Source of the DNA: Heliopora coerulea
Taxonomy: Eukaryota > Cnidaria > Anthozoa > Scleralcyonacea > Helioporidae
Length of the DNA: 64,000 bases
Direction of reading: 5' to 3'
Assembly (NCBI GenBank): GCA_030142905.1
Contig: JASJOG010000098.1
Coordinates: 745,001-809,000 of the forward strand
Shown in pieces: positions 41,191 to 53,939 of this stretch. Below the pieces are notes generated by a model. That model did not search any database and was not told the origin of the DNA. It was given only the letters and a program-made list of their open reading frames with translations. The first letter of the stretch is position 1; each line of letters starts with the position of its first letter. Position numbers and translations under genes: made by a program.

Positions 41191-41855
41191 TTTTCAGATT
41201 AATCGATTTGCCAATTCGCTTTTTTCTCTAGGACAGTAAATAAGGACAAAGACAATGATTACTTTCTCATTCCAAGGGCGTAGTCGAACCTCTAAAACGC
41301 CGTTTTTGTTTTAGACAGAAGTCACTAACAGCGTTTCCAAGATCTATCAGTCAATTTTGTCGCTGACTCGCTGGTTAGAGATGCTATAATCTCTCCTGAG
41401 ACTTTTAAGCTATTCATCATCTCTGTTTGGATGAAAAATTTAACTGAAAGAATATAGTGCCCAGAATTCAAAAAAAAATTGTTTGTGAAATCTTCCAGTT
41501 CCCGTCCGTGACTCAAGGTCATCGGATGCTAAAGGTCCCTAATATTAGAATTCAGATTGTTTGTTGACTTAGTATTGCTGTTCTGGTATATCCTTGTTAA
41601 CAACTGTCGTTAACAATAATTAACCCAATGTGTGTTTGACCTGTAAGTGATATAATCATTGGCATTGTGTGATTTTCGTGTGGTGTGGGTACAAATTACA
41701 GTTATGATGTAAAACGCCGTGTGTTTTCGTAACAAAATTCATGTTGTCTCCTCCTGTGTTTTGTCAAATAGTTTTGATTAGCTGATTATCTTATGAATTA
41801 TAGTGGTATAGTTAAGAGGTATAGTTTTAACAAAACACGGAGTCATATTTCGAGT

Positions 41856-41967
41856 TGAAAATTATTGATAGTAAAATTATATTTGTTGAACGACGTTTCG
41901 ATATCATCGTGTGATTTGATATCAAACCGTCGTTCAACAAATATAATTTTTCTATCACTAATTTTCA
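41856..41967. repeat. Near-perfect 112-bp hairpin
   Basis: 50-bp arms (41,856-41,905 and 41,918-41,967) match at 46 of 50 positions around a 12-bp loop (ATCGTGTGATTT). The central arm part TTGTTGAACGACG is perfect. The structure is like a small foldback transposon or an RNA hairpin precursor. Confidence 0.9.
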
Positions 41968-41971
41968 TCTC

Positions 41972-42545
41972 TAATTTAATTCGTCGCATTTAATGCGACC
42001 AATTTTATTCTACGGAAATGTGACGTCTGAACTGATTTTATTCAACGTATCGAATTAAATTCGACACCGTCGAATCATGCGACGAGCTCTGTAGCATAAT
42101 TCGACCGAAATTCGACGTTGATTCACACGTCGGATAAAATACAGTCGGATAGAATGCATAAATTAGTAAAATTAGTTTTCTTATCCAATGATACAACGTT
42201 TGAAGCTTCATGTACCCCACGAGTATCATTTTCAACATGGCGCATGAGCAAAACACTGTTGTGGAAACTGGAAGAAACAAGAGTGTTTTCTTTGTGCTGT
42301 GTCAGTGTCGAGCAGTCTAGACAGCTCTGTGGCAGAGAGAACTGACAAGATGATGGATTAAACGACTCCACAAACGTCTTAATGGTGCAATATTCGAAGT
42401 CATCTAAGCCGCGTTTCTCTTCTTATTTTGAAAACTTTGGTCTGGATGACTGCTCTCAGCTTGGTGAGATAATCAACAACAGCGCTGTTTTGGGTCATAT
42501 TTTAAGCTTCGAATTAAATGCGACGTATTAGATTCGGCGAAACTT
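41972..42545. repeat. Candidate MITE with AAATGCGACG-type ends
   Basis: TTAATTCGTCGCATTTAA near 41,977 and the related GAATTAAATGCGACGTATT near 42,510 are in inverted orientation, and GACGTCTGAAC(T/A)G occurs near both ends. Inner TTCGAC motifs recur. Limits and target duplication are not clear. Confidence 0.4.
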
Positions 42546-43167
42546 TGACGTCTGAACAGCAGCAACCTAAGTGACACAACAAGAAGACCAGTCCGCAGTT
42601 TAAAACAACCAAAACCGTGCAAACCGGAAATGCTAACGCAGGCCAGGTTCTCGCAAACCGACGATTTCAAACGAAGTTGTCATTCAAGTTAAAAATATCT
42701 CTCAATTATTTTTTTTCCCAAGAACTTTGGCATCAAGACGCATTGTCTATTTTCGAGGAAAATCATAGGTCAAAGTTGATTCAAGGGCAATGTCTAATTC
42801 AATTCACTTTTTCACGAAGAATCCTATTCGATCCTTTAAATTAGAATTTAAAGAAGTGATCACTAACGCATAGGAATTCTCTGATAACTCTTCCTGTTTC
42901 CGCTGCTTGTATCCCGTATGTCAGCCTGAAGAATCCAAATGCGGTTTGAGAAGTAATATTTAAAGGCTGACAATGAGCACTAGACCGAGTTCTTAAGTAA
43001 GACGAATTGGAATTGCAGGAATCTAGAATCCTCGGAATTCTAGTCCGAGGCGAAGCCGATGGTTGGAATGAACTTAGAGAATATGAAAACCTGGTCTCGT
43101 CCGAATTGGAGGCCTTTGAACGACTTCTCAGAATCAATTAACGTATTGGTACAATGAATTAGTCAAT

Positions 43168-43596
43168 TACACCTTTTACTATTCATTACCAGGAAATATA
43201 CTATCATTAACGCTAACCGCGAACTCATTAAAGCAAAAATACATTCACTTTATTCAATCGACATTTATTAGCGTAGAGACGCAACCATTTGTATCAAAAA
43301 GCATTCATAGCGCCAATAGACGATCATTAACACTATTCTACTATACATATTAGGGATAATAGAATTTCAATTACAATACGCAAGAGAAATATCTTGCCTA
43401 GTTGAAATGTTATTATCCCTAATGTATAGTAGAATGCTGTTTATGGTCGTCTGCTGGTACTATAGAATGCCCATCGATACAAATAATTGCGTATCTACGC
43501 TGTCGATTGCATAAAATGAGTGTGTTTTTGCGTTAACGAGTTTGAAGTTGGTGTTAATGATAGTATATTTTCTGGTAATGAACAGCAGAAGGTGTA
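43168..43596. repeat. Large imperfect palindrome (~429 bp)
   Basis: Left arm about 43,168-43,371, right arm about 43,400-43,596. Long matching tracts include ATATACTATCATTAA, TTCTACTATACAT and TAGGGATAATA with their complements. The spacer itself forms a small hairpin (CAAGA...TCTTG). Looks like a foldback element or a hairpin-RNA locus. Confidence 0.85.
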
Positions 43597-44136
43597 GTAA
43601 TGAGTGTATAAATGAATAAACGGATTGTGTAAAAAAGTATTTTAAGTCCAAGGACTTGATCCATGATTTCCAGTCCAAGCACTGGAACAAACAGTTCAAG
43701 TCCTCTTCCTAATGCTTCCACGGTATTTCAAGTTCGCTCACGTTTTGCCATTCAGCGCGTCTGATTGAATGATATACTTATGAATTATTAATGAGTTTAA
43801 GAAAGGTTGCTATTGTATGTTTCCTTTTTCATTTAGGCTTAGAAAGGCTGACCACTTCTAGTTTTCAGTAGGGACATTGGGTGGAAAAACTCTTGAGACA
43901 GTTCTAGTTATAGCATAAAATTTCGTTATTTTAATATACCTTTTCCCCCTGCTCAAAGTTGGTGACTGCACGTCTGTACTTTGTGTCCTTGTTGACCTAT
44001 TAAATACAGAAACCGAGGGAGATGGAGGGAGAGACTTTGATTTGAAAGAAAATTAAATTAAGACAAATCATTTGTAACTGTTATTTTCAAAACTATTTTC
44101 CCCTTGTTCACTTGTTAACACTTTGTAAATATATAT

Positions 44137-44540
44137 TTGCGCTTATGCATATTTATAATAATAGTATCTCTGAAGATGTTGTCTCTCTATGAAATACTTT
44201 CAAAAGAAATTTTAACATCTCTTGGCTGCAAAACCTTAAAACGGTGGAAATTTGAGCAGATGACCACTTTGATGTATAAAACCTTTAATTGTCAGGCGCC
44301 TAGCTTAGAAGAACATTTTGAAATTAAAAATAACGAAAGATATTACTTACGTAACAATGAAAAGATGATAAAGCTTCCCAAATCAACCACTAACTCCATG
44401 ACAGAATCGTTAACTTATTATGATGCAAGGGTCTGGAATAACTTACTGCTTTATTTTTAAAAACGCTCAATGTCTGCCATCTTTTAAGTACAATCTTTCC
44501 GAGTTTGTGGGTTCAAATCTTGACATCTTTGAAAATTTTT
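44137..44540 (+). pseudogene. LINE remnant, C-terminal end of reverse transcriptase ORF
   Basis: A 100-codon frame reads TLKRWKFEQMTTLMYKTFN, LEEHFEIKNNERYYLRNNE and YYDARVWNNLL, the pattern found at the C-terminal end of CR1/L2-like LINE ORF2 proteins, then a TAA at 44,458 and continuation in another frame. Downstream AT-rich sequence and TTAAA repeats near 44,810-44,830 may be the 3' tail. The 5' part of the element is missing. Confidence 0.65.
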
Positions 44541-45688
44541 AACGTTCATACTTTTGTTGTTATATTTATAGACATAAATTTTATATTGTAAACTTTCTTA
44601 GACAATGTTTTTACATTAGTTTATATGTGTGCATGTAATAATATTTTTAAATTTTCAATAAATGTTGTAACGATATTCTTATAATTTAATAATATTTAAG
44701 TGTAATTGTATTTTAAGTAGACGCACACCCCTTTGAAAAACAGCTCTTCTTTTTTTTTTTGTTACTTTATTATTACAACTGATAAGGTTACCTTGTATAA
44801 ATATGATTTAATTAAATTAAATTAAATTGTACTGATCTATACAATGAAAGGTCAGAACAACATTTTATCATGCCTTTACTTCGCATTTAATGCTCGGCTT
44901 TAATATTTCTTATGGGACAGACAAAATTTAGACTTCGGACGTATCCGGAGGTGTTTTGTCACTGATTGTAAATTCTTCTGGCAAAAAAGCAAAATCGTAA
45001 CCATTCTCTTTCATATTTTAAAATGCGCCATTAAAAATACTTTCAAATTTAAGGTCGAGACCACTTAAAAAGCTAGAAAATGGTCATTGAGCTTGCACAG
45101 TGGATTTACCCGGTATCCTTATGCTACCATCTGTATTATTAAGTAAACCGACTAAAAACAATTATCCAAAGTTAAACGGCAGGATAATGTCGACAGAAGT
45201 TATTAATACCTTTAAAGTACTTTTCGAAGAAACGAAACAGCATTTCGTCCAGACTTAGTGGAAATCAAGGGTTTCTCAAACCATGTCCAGTGTCAGTTCC
45301 TGGAAGATCTTCTTTGGGTCATATCAGTTTCAATTGACTTGCTGGATACTCAATGGCGATGATCTTCAGCCCTATCAGCTCCCAGAAGAACATTCTCAGT
45401 AACGATCTCCTATGCAAGCTCCCCTGATTTGTAAACGAAAGCTGCACAGCCGAAGTTATTGTATTCATCAAAATTAAATCTAAAAAGACAATATTTGATT
45501 ATCTCCAACATGTTATCTCCTGCAGGAAGGCTGAGAAATTTCTGAACAATCGATTCCAGGAATGAGACATGAGCCACTGATAACTACCCAAGAAGTCTAT
45601 ATAAGCAAAGGAGATCAGGAGAAAATTTTATTTGCTGTTTTATCCAACGTTCAAAAACTGGAAAAGGTGTCAATACTGTTAAATCGAA
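44541..45688. other. Upstream region of the lysozyme gene
   Basis: No gene recognised. A TATATAAG stretch near 45,597 lies about 90 bp upstream of the lysozyme ATG and could be its TATA box. Confidence 0.4.
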
Positions 45689-47957
45689 ATGCATTCAATG
45701 CTAGTTACTTTTGGAATTGCTTGTCTTCTGATTAGCAACGCAAGTGCATCCGAATCAGCTTGCCAAAGGCCACCAAGTGATTCCATCACACTCAATGATG
45801 CAGCTACGTGTGACCCTAAACCTCTGATCTATGATCATGAAGGCTGCAAGGAGTGCATGTATTTGGACACTAAAGGCATCAAAACCATTGCAGTTGGCTT
45901 CAACCTTCAAAGAAGTGATGCCCGAGCAATCCTGGCTTCCGTTGGCGCCAACTACAGTGCTATTTTCAACGGACCTGTGACCCCTGTTAAAACACCGTGC
46001 GATTGCAACAAAGTAACTTGCCTAAATCAAGCTCAAATTAGTAAAATATTCGACAAAACAGTCCAAGGAGCGAGCAGGGATGCGCAAGGTATCGTTTCGA
46101 CGTTCGGAAGGTAAGAGAAACCTCAAATCTACATAGACCGTTCGTGTTTCTTGATATCTGCATGTTCAGTCGATTGACCTGCCGACTTAGTGATACTAAG
46201 AGAGGAACCGTATCGTAGTAGAAGGACTATATTCCAAAATGTTTTGGTTTCCACACTAATCTTGGTGATTGAGCCATCAGATTACCTGAATATGGAGTGT
46301 AAACAATCGTAACATAATACGGTTACTGATACTCCTTTCAAATTAACAAGACATGTTCAATTACACTGGGGTTTGTTAAACTGGTTTCAATTTTACTTGC
46401 CATTTCAAATCTTAATATTGAAGGTTAAAACTGCGTTGTTAATGTTGTTTTGTTCTGGTTTGAAGGCCAAAATATGTACAGAAAGTTTTATTTTAAACAT
46501 GTTTAATAATTCCTGTTTAAGTGTGGAGTAAATGGGGCATAATTCACCATATATGCATTTCCAGACCAACTGAGCTATAGAGTTCTCGTAGCAGATTGAG
46601 AGTTAAGAAAATCTAGTTCACTAACTTTGAGCTCCCAGGCTTCTTCACTTCTAACAGTGTCATCAAGCAAAATGAGAATCGAACGAGAATCGACGGATTC
46701 TAATTTGTATCATTTTCAGATAGCTGTTCTACCAGTTTAGCTATAACTAAATTAATTACGACTATGGATTCGAAAGAAAATTATTCATAATCTTCATGTT
46801 TTTAGTTTTTTGTTCAGCCAACATACCTATCCTGTAAGCAGTAAAAAATATCTTAGAATAGGGAACTGTATTCCTCATCTTTGGTCTTCCAGAATGATAC
46901 ACCACTAATTGAACTATCGAGTCAACAGTGAATAGCGTGTGATTCGAGGGATTCTAATTTACAACCTCCGGGTTTTCTGATGACTGCTCTTTCAATTGAG
47001 CTATTAAGGACCTTAAGATCTACGACGTCAAGTTGAACGACGACGTCCTTGGAAATTTCAGTGTTTAAAGAAACCATAGTTAACTGACCACCATGCTTGA
47101 TTATTGTGGCTAGTTTTGTGACTCCTAGAACGCTCTAGTTCTCCTAAAACGACTGTTGTTTCCAGTTGAATTCAATCTAAAGTAACAGCTTTTTGCACTT
47201 CAGGAACTGACGTCTTCATAAGAAGTGAAAACGGTCTAAGTGACGTTGTATGTACAACGACAACGGTGTTAAGAATGCTCTGGAGAATAAAAATTACTCA
47301 TTCTCTTTGCTTTGCGTGAAGAATTTTTGTCAGGAAGGTCGCGTTGTTGATGTTAACGTCGTAGATTTCATGGTCCCTATTATTAAATTAAAGCTGAAAA
47401 ATTGATTTGAAAAAAGTAATCCATTTCGAGCTTGTTATTTAGGTAATGGAGCCATCTAATCTTCAGGAAGCAATTAGTTGTTTTCCAGTCTGTTTTAGAA
47501 TTTCCATTAGCATAAGAATGGGCAATCTTATGATTGCCTGAATTAATATAGTCAACGAAATTTACTTCACAAAATTGTTTCTAGATCATTGATTAATTTA
47601 ACCGAGTTGTATTTTAACATCAAAGAGACAACAAAGGAGGGGACAGCTAGCTATCTCGTAAGGATTGTGCTAAGAAGGCATATTTTATTTGTGCCTGCTA
47701 GTTGATGATAAGTTAAATATCTGATGGGCTAAGGAAACAATAGAAATTGGGAGTGACTTGTTTCTAAAGCAGTACCCCATACAGACGATAGTCTGAAAAT
47801 TTCTTTCATGTGAGAAACTTCAAGAAACAATACAAATGCAGGAAACTAATTCATGAGAGGTATACCCTTATAGGATACACATTCATACATATACATATAC
47901 ACATGCATATACATGTACATATACATGTATACATACATATACATGTACATGTATATA

Positions 47958-48001
<44 letters not shown>

Positions 48002-51000
48002 TCTTGAAAAGGATATATCCTATTCAGGAGAATTTCTAAGAATTATGAGTGTTGCTCGAATCCCACAAGACTAAGGAAGCACTCCACAAATTATGATAGC
48101 AATATGACCCCTTGCATAGGAACCTATCGGCTGACCAAGGGTTAAACTTCTTAGCAATTTTCAATCACCAAATAGTGTTCTAGGCATTGGCGCAACTATC
48201 TAGGTGGTCTGAGGGAGACTGGGCCCTCTAAAAATTTACTGGACTAACTAAAGGAGCCACCCCAACTTGTATTATATTATTATTATTATAGAGTTGTATA
48301 ATAAACTTGTAGAGTAATATAATCACCAACCTCTGTAAAATTGGACATTTCCATAATTGCAGGTGTACAAATTAACACATTTCAGTGTTTAAGAGGCACT
48401 CTTTAAAATCTGTACATGATGTTGGCTTTCCAATTTTCCTGAGGATCCCTCAACCCCTCCCCTCCCCCCTCCCCTAGAAACATTATAGTTGCGCCACTGT
48501 ATCTAGAGACTTCAAACCTTCAGCCTACTAAGATAGCAAACCCCCAGGACCTTTTGATGAGCTGCTTCAATTGGCATACTGATCCCGCTCTATTGAACAT
48601 ATCAGCCATGCCACTATTAACCCCTCTTTAATTCTCATGTTCAGTCACCTATCAATGCAGTGTTCGCGGGTTTTGTATACCGCTCTTATCTCAGTAGACG
48701 CCCACTGTCTAGTAAACGCCTCTCTTCAATATACGCTCCCTCAACTCATAAAAATATTTAGTAAATGCCCCTTCCAACAAACGCCTCCCCCGTCCCCTCC
48801 AATAAACGCCCTCACTTAGAAGAAACACGACCCTTAAATAAACACCCTCAGTAAACCAAATGGGCCCAAGTCATTAGACAATCACATTTACATAACTTCA
48901 ACACCATTGTTGTTCTAATTACCAGCTCTAAAACCAAAATCATGAACCAAAAAATGCACCAGAAAAACCATCAAAAGTACATTGAAACAGTGAAAAAAAT
49001 TTTGAGGGCTCAGTTGACAAATCTTCTATCTTTTACTACTGACGATGATACAGTGAAATTGACATTGTGTGGAAACTTTTGTGAAATCGTATGAATATTT
49101 TCTATTTTTAAGGTTGAAACATTAAATTTTGAAATAAACGTCCCTTTCTAATAAACGCCACTCTCTAATAAGCGCCTCACTTTAGTTCTCAATTTTTTAA
49201 TAAATGCCCAGGGCGTCTATTGGAATAAACACGGTAAGCTATAATACATGGCGTGACTGAGTCGCACCGTATGTGCACACGGATTATTTTCTCTTTAATA
49301 ACATGATCCTGATGCTGATTTTCATTGGTGAGAAGTTCTAAAATTCAAAAAATTTAACTTTCTTCAGTTTATGTTGCCCAGTCCAGAATGTCATGGTGGA
49401 CATGTCTTTCACTCTTGGAAGAACTACCTTCGCCACATTCAGGGATTTCATTTATTGGCTGACCAATCAAAATTGGAAGGCATCTGCTGACGACCTTAGG
49501 ACCACCAAATGGTGCCAGGTGCAGGCCAGAAACAGATGCAACAGCGACGCAGATACAGTACAGAAAGGGTGTGGCTGTACTGGATTGCTAACCCGGCAAT
49601 GTGATTCGGTGAGCTCAGCATGTTGCCAGGAAGAACAGACGTGTTGCAGAGGTATTGTATTTGGGTGATTGCTAGAAAGTATACCTTAAAATAAGATTTC
49701 GAGGGGAGACTGAGAACGAACCAATTGATAAGGAACTGAACCTAAGTAAATAATTCAGAACATATACCACCTATACCTAACCCTAACCCTAACATACCAA
49801 CAGAACCATCTCTAATCAATCCTTCAATCAATTCACATGCTTCACACCCCCTCGTTCCTAGACCTCTCACAGAAAACTTATTTTAAAGCATACTTTCTAG
49901 CACTCACCATTGTATTAGTAACTGAGAAATTTAGGGTGGAGTTAGCTGTACGAGCAAAATTTGTACACTCACTTTAAGATGGCAGATTCTTAAAACCTTG
50001 TCAGCAAAAAATACCAAAATACCTACCGAATGAAAACGATAAATTCTTTAGCCTATGACCAGAGGCATAACTAAGGACATTTGAAAAGGTGGAAAAAGTC
50101 GAAAAAACACATTTTCTCGGAAATTTTTCGACTTAGGAGAGCTCAAATGCCTTCAAACTTGTATTTCTGAGCTGAAATATTATAAAGAAGGAACGATTGC
50201 AATAAAAAGGCTATAGTTAACTAGGAGTAAGAATTTTTCCCACCCATGCACAAGCAATTGCCTCCAATTAACCCCCTGACATGGCTACACCTGTGTCTCA
50301 GAGTGACATATCATCAAGTATCTGAAGTGTTACTTTCGAATTAAAACTAACTTGAGGATAGAGTTTGGGTCAGGAATAGTACCAAGAAAATTGTTAAATC
50401 GCACTTTGCGGTCAATGAAATAACGTCTTCCATATCGAAAAAATATCTTGCAGTAAGTATCATATTTTTTATACATATAATACAAGTCTTTATTAGAGAA
50501 AGCTAAGTGAGATGATGAGATGTAGGTATAGCCATATTTGCAATGTATGAAATGTCAGCAAATCGTTCAGGATCGTGTTAAGTACAGTCTTCTCCATTGT
50601 TTCTTCGTTCTTTAAAAACCACGAAAATGTGTGAAAATCCTAACCCTAATCCCAACCCTAACCCTAACCCTAATCCTAACCATAGCATTTCGCATAATTC
50701 TGAATCTTATGACTTTTGACATTTCAGGATTATCCTGAATCTTAGGTAGTAGGATATCAGTTGAATAAATATTCTTAATTTTCCATTCCCAGTCTCCACA
50801 AGATCACCTGGCCTCAGTGGTTGCGTTCTAGTGCCGACCTTGATATGATGTCGGTATGTTGGGATAACTCTGAGCCCTCGCGATTATATGGTCAGTGGCA
50901 GACAGTACTTTTTTTCTTCTCACTTTCTCCTTGCGGATGCACGATTTCTCGCTTTCTTTTAAAAACAGTAAACGTGTAAAAACCCACTTGTTACTGTAAG

Positions 51001-51700
51001 GGTTAGGGTTAGGATTCAAATCTTAACCCTAATTTTAACTCTAATCTTAACTCTAATCTTAACCCTAATCCTAACCTTCGTCCTAGCCTTAATTGTAACC
51101 GTTGAGGAGTTATCCCTGGTGAGATTTGTAACTAAACTCCAATCATTTTTTCGAAAAACTTATCAAGTAAATAAAATACTTGATTTTCCAGTCCTACCCT
51201 TCACACGATTACCTGGTCTCAGTGGTTACGTTCTAGTGCCGACCAATCATCAAATCGAGAATATTGTTGGTATTCAAACACATCGGAAGTCCAAGCTCGA
51301 CCGCATTTTTAGTACTGACGCACGCCGAATGGCTCACAGCAACCACAGGAAGAATACTCCATCTTCAAATGGGCATAATCGATTATAATAAAAGCTTTGA
51401 AGCAGTTTTAGCTGTTTGACAGTTGAATTGTGTCAAGATCTCAAGCAATATTTCTTGTTTCTAGGTAACCTTACTTTTAAGAATTATATTACAAGGACGG
51501 TGCAAGAATTGCTTTGTTGTCCTTACTCAGACGCCGTTTGCTGTGAAGAGAACAAATGTTGTCAGTCCCAGTACCCCATCTGCTGCTTACCTAACTATTG
51601 CTGTGCTGCAGGGAGCAGATGTGTCGGGGGACAATGCTTCAGAGAGGATGGATCACCAGGAGAAAGCGTACCAGCAACATGTAAACGTATGCTAGCCTGA
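45689..51700 (+). CDS. Secreted phage-type (GH24-like) lysozyme with C-terminal granulin-like domain
   Basis: Three exons: 45,689-46,110, 49,368-49,651 and 51,465-51,700, all GT-AG; phases 2 and 1 join exactly to 942 nt, 313 residues plus stop. Residues 1-20 form a signal peptide (LVTFGIACLLISNASA). The catalytic triad E51-D60-T66 (YDHEGCKEC, YLDTKGIKT) has the same spacing as E11-D20-T26 of T4 lysozyme. Exon 2 gives the helical part (VDMSFTLGRTTFATFRDF, NWKASADDL). The end is cysteine-rich: QEEQTCC, then LLCCPYSDAVCC, NKCCQSQ and NYCCAAGSRC, resembling granulin/CC-rich modules. It should cleave bacterial peptidoglycan outside the cell. Phage-type lysozymes are known in bivalves and some other invertebrates and are thought to be acquired from phage or bacteria. 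Confidence 0.9.
47007..47378. mobile_element. MITE, 372 bp, ATTA flanks
   Basis: Ends AGGACCTTAAGATCTACGAC and the complement of GGGACCATGAAATCTACGAC form TIRs of about 23 bp; ATTA (47,003-47,006 and 47,379-47,382) flanks both sides. No ORF. A partial relative in the opposite orientation lies at about 4230-4400. Confidence 0.7.
47880..48000. repeat. CATATACATG / TA microsatellite
   Basis: Imperfect ACATAT/ACATGT units pass into a pure TA tract (about 47,960-47,999). Confidence 0.9.
48185..48499. mobile_element. hAT-like MITE, 315 bp
   Basis: CATTGGCGCAACTAT at the left end and the complement of CAGTGGCGCAACTATAATG at the right end. The CAGTGGCG start is typical of many hAT elements. The 8-bp flanks (GTTCTAGG and TATCTAGA) match at 5 positions, a decayed target duplication. 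No ORF inside. Confidence 0.65.
48655..49240. repeat. AAACGCC-rich repeat, possible pogo-like element
   Basis: Many copies of (T/A)AAACGCC and variants occur in two blocks (48,690-48,850 and 49,130-49,215), ending GGGCGTCTATTGGAATAAAC. The end resembles the segment at 59,297-59,410 and subterminal repeats of pogo-like MITEs such as the one at 28,525. Exact limits unclear. Confidence 0.5.
49776..49793. repeat. Interstitial telomere-like repeat, array 1
   Basis: CCTAACCCTAACCCTAAC, three units of the metazoan telomere repeat on the C-rich strand. Confidence 0.9.
50639..50683. repeat. Interstitial telomere-like repeat, array 2
   Basis: About seven CCTAAC/CCTAAT-type units, slightly diverged. 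Confidence 0.9.
50998..51085. repeat. Interstitial telomere-like repeat, array 3 (head-to-head)
   Basis: GGGTTAGGGTTAGG (G-strand) is followed after about 8 bp by (C)CTTAACCCTAA and variant CTAATCTTAA units (C-strand), giving an inverted arrangement. Confidence 0.85.
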
Positions 51701-53939
51701 GAACCGGAAACTAGAGTTTGTTTTAAGTTGATTAAAACTCATCACTGAGGATTAATGGAAGCAAATGTCTTAGAGAATTTTCTTCAAACACGAGTAAATA
51801 CGACTTTTCAAAAGAAAGGGATATTTTGGATTAAATCAAACAGTTTCGTCAACATTGTAAAACATTTTTCACAATTAATAAATACAAGCAGGGTAACATC
51901 GTTGTTCACTGTTTAAGCCTTGATTAAGACTATCTCAATTAAACCTTTTGGGTCCAAACCAAAAGGTAAAAAGATCAAATATTGACAACTGCTCTGACAG
52001 ATCTCAAAGGATTCCAACATTCAAGCAAAATGCCCTTCGTCAGAGAATGAAACGTGTTCTGGAACAGGAATAGCAGCTAGGCTAGGTTTTCTACGAATCG
52101 AGTCATGTGACAAAAAGTTAACCAATGAAATGTGAGGAACAAAAACAAGCAAATCAACGAATTCTTTGCAATCAGTCACATATACATATACGTGTACATA
52201 CACATACACAGACACAGATACATACACATACACATCTACATCTACATATACATAACGCTTGGGCGGCATTCTTGCAAAACGTCAACATCAAAGCTAAGGC
52301 CAGTGTAAAATTTAATGAAACAATCATTACAATGATGCTAGGATTACGAAGTTAAAGATGAAGTATTTTAATTCCGAGTTAATACAATAATGGCTACGCT
52401 AGTATATAGACAAGGATGTCGATATGACAAATTATCATATCCGTAATCACTGAAACAACTAGGATTAACGGTGTATATTTTCGTACATTCTTCTAAGGCT
52501 TTAGTCCAGAGCAATCTCTTTAATCCTTTAAAAAAAATTGATGACGGTTAGACATTAAGTGACATGAAATAAAGATCGTATTTCATATTAATTCCGGATC
52601 TCATCTTCGCAATTTTGTCGAAATCAATTAATCATTTGAGATGTTTTTTCATCTTATGAAAGCAGGCGCACAACCAGAAATTTCGAAAGGCCGGGGTTAA
52701 ATGGTAGTATCAAGGCACCGTCTGGGTAATTTTTGATCATTTCTAGTGCACTAGATCTACGTAGCTTTGGTATAGGAGGGTAAAAAGCTGTCACTGCAAG
52801 GGCACTTATAATATTTACCACAAAAATGGCACGAGTTGCAACTCCCCAACCTCGCTCTAGTTGGGACCCTGGAAAGCCGCACACATGACAATCAAAATGG
52901 CGGATATAATTTTGTGTGCTTTGAGTCCTTTGTTTAGCATCTTAACCCTGTCGTCCATGGTTTCTTGTTCTTTTGTTCTTTGTTCTTCTTTGCTTTTTCT
53001 TTGTTCTTTCTTTAGTTCTATTATTGTAATTTGTTATTGGTACGACAACAGTATGCATGAAAGGGTTAATGCGTTGTTCAGCAAGGCACAGACGCGCTCG
53101 TAATCAAAATGTCTGTCCCAACCGGAGACCGAAGAACTTAATTTCTACACAACTGGTCTCGGTTGGATCTCGAAATGTAAGATTCCGACTCTCAAAAACT
53201 TCATTGTCAATTATAAACTCCATTTCATGTGATCGAGTGGAATGAAGAAATAGGAACTGTTTTGCCGCGTTTATATAGCCCGATGCAGAGGTGGAGAGGT
53301 TGGGAGAGTTTTGAAATGGCTGTGTGAACCCTTGACCTTCGGTTTTGGGCGTACACAGCAGCTTTCGAGTTCTCCAAGCTTTCTCCTTGTGTTTACATCA
53401 GGCTTTTTGAAACACCACAAAACAGTTTCTATTTCTTTTATAAAATAAGCAAAGAACTGGGGAATAATAATTGTGAATAAAGAACTATACTTGCAATATC
53501 AATTCAATATTTCAAAATAGTAAGTTCTCCTTATTAGTTCGTGAACCAATAAGAGCTTCAAATTCGTCCCAAGAACAAATTCTGGTGTCAATAAACCACT
53601 TAGAGCTTTCTGTTTGCACAAAGAACAAATTCTGGGGTCAAGCGACGCTGTGATGTCATAACTCTGTTTGTATAACCTCATATAAACCCAGTAACTGATA
53701 AATCACAACGTGTGGAATAGGACACTTATTTTATAAATGTTAAATATTAGTTGAATCTATGTTGTTTGGCCAAATGTACGGCAACCAGAAGAGGAACAAC
53801 TGGAATATTACAAATCCTTCCGTTTGGACTGCTGCTCTACAACTACTAGAGTTTCAGATGTTTCTTCTCAATCTCTCAAGAACATTTTGCAACTCTCCAA
53901 GATAATGACAGTGATAAACTCGGTGAATAACGTATTACG

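Larger units (their letters stand above)
46111..49367 (+). other. Lysozyme intron 1
   Basis: 3.26 kb holding a 372-bp MITE, a 315-bp hAT-like MITE, a TA/ACATGT microsatellite (47,880-48,000) and an AAACGCC-rich repeat (48,655-49,240). Confidence 0.8.
49652..51464 (+). other. Lysozyme intron 2
   Basis: 1.8 kb with three telomere-like arrays (annotated) and a pair of direct repeats sharing CAGTGGTT(G/A)CGTTCTAGTG (about 50,790-50,845 and 51,189-51,243). Confidence 0.8.

Noticed and set aside
52861..53103. 80-codon ORF with hydrophobic stretch
   Set aside because: Low-complexity TTCTTTG-rich DNA; no start context or homology recognised.
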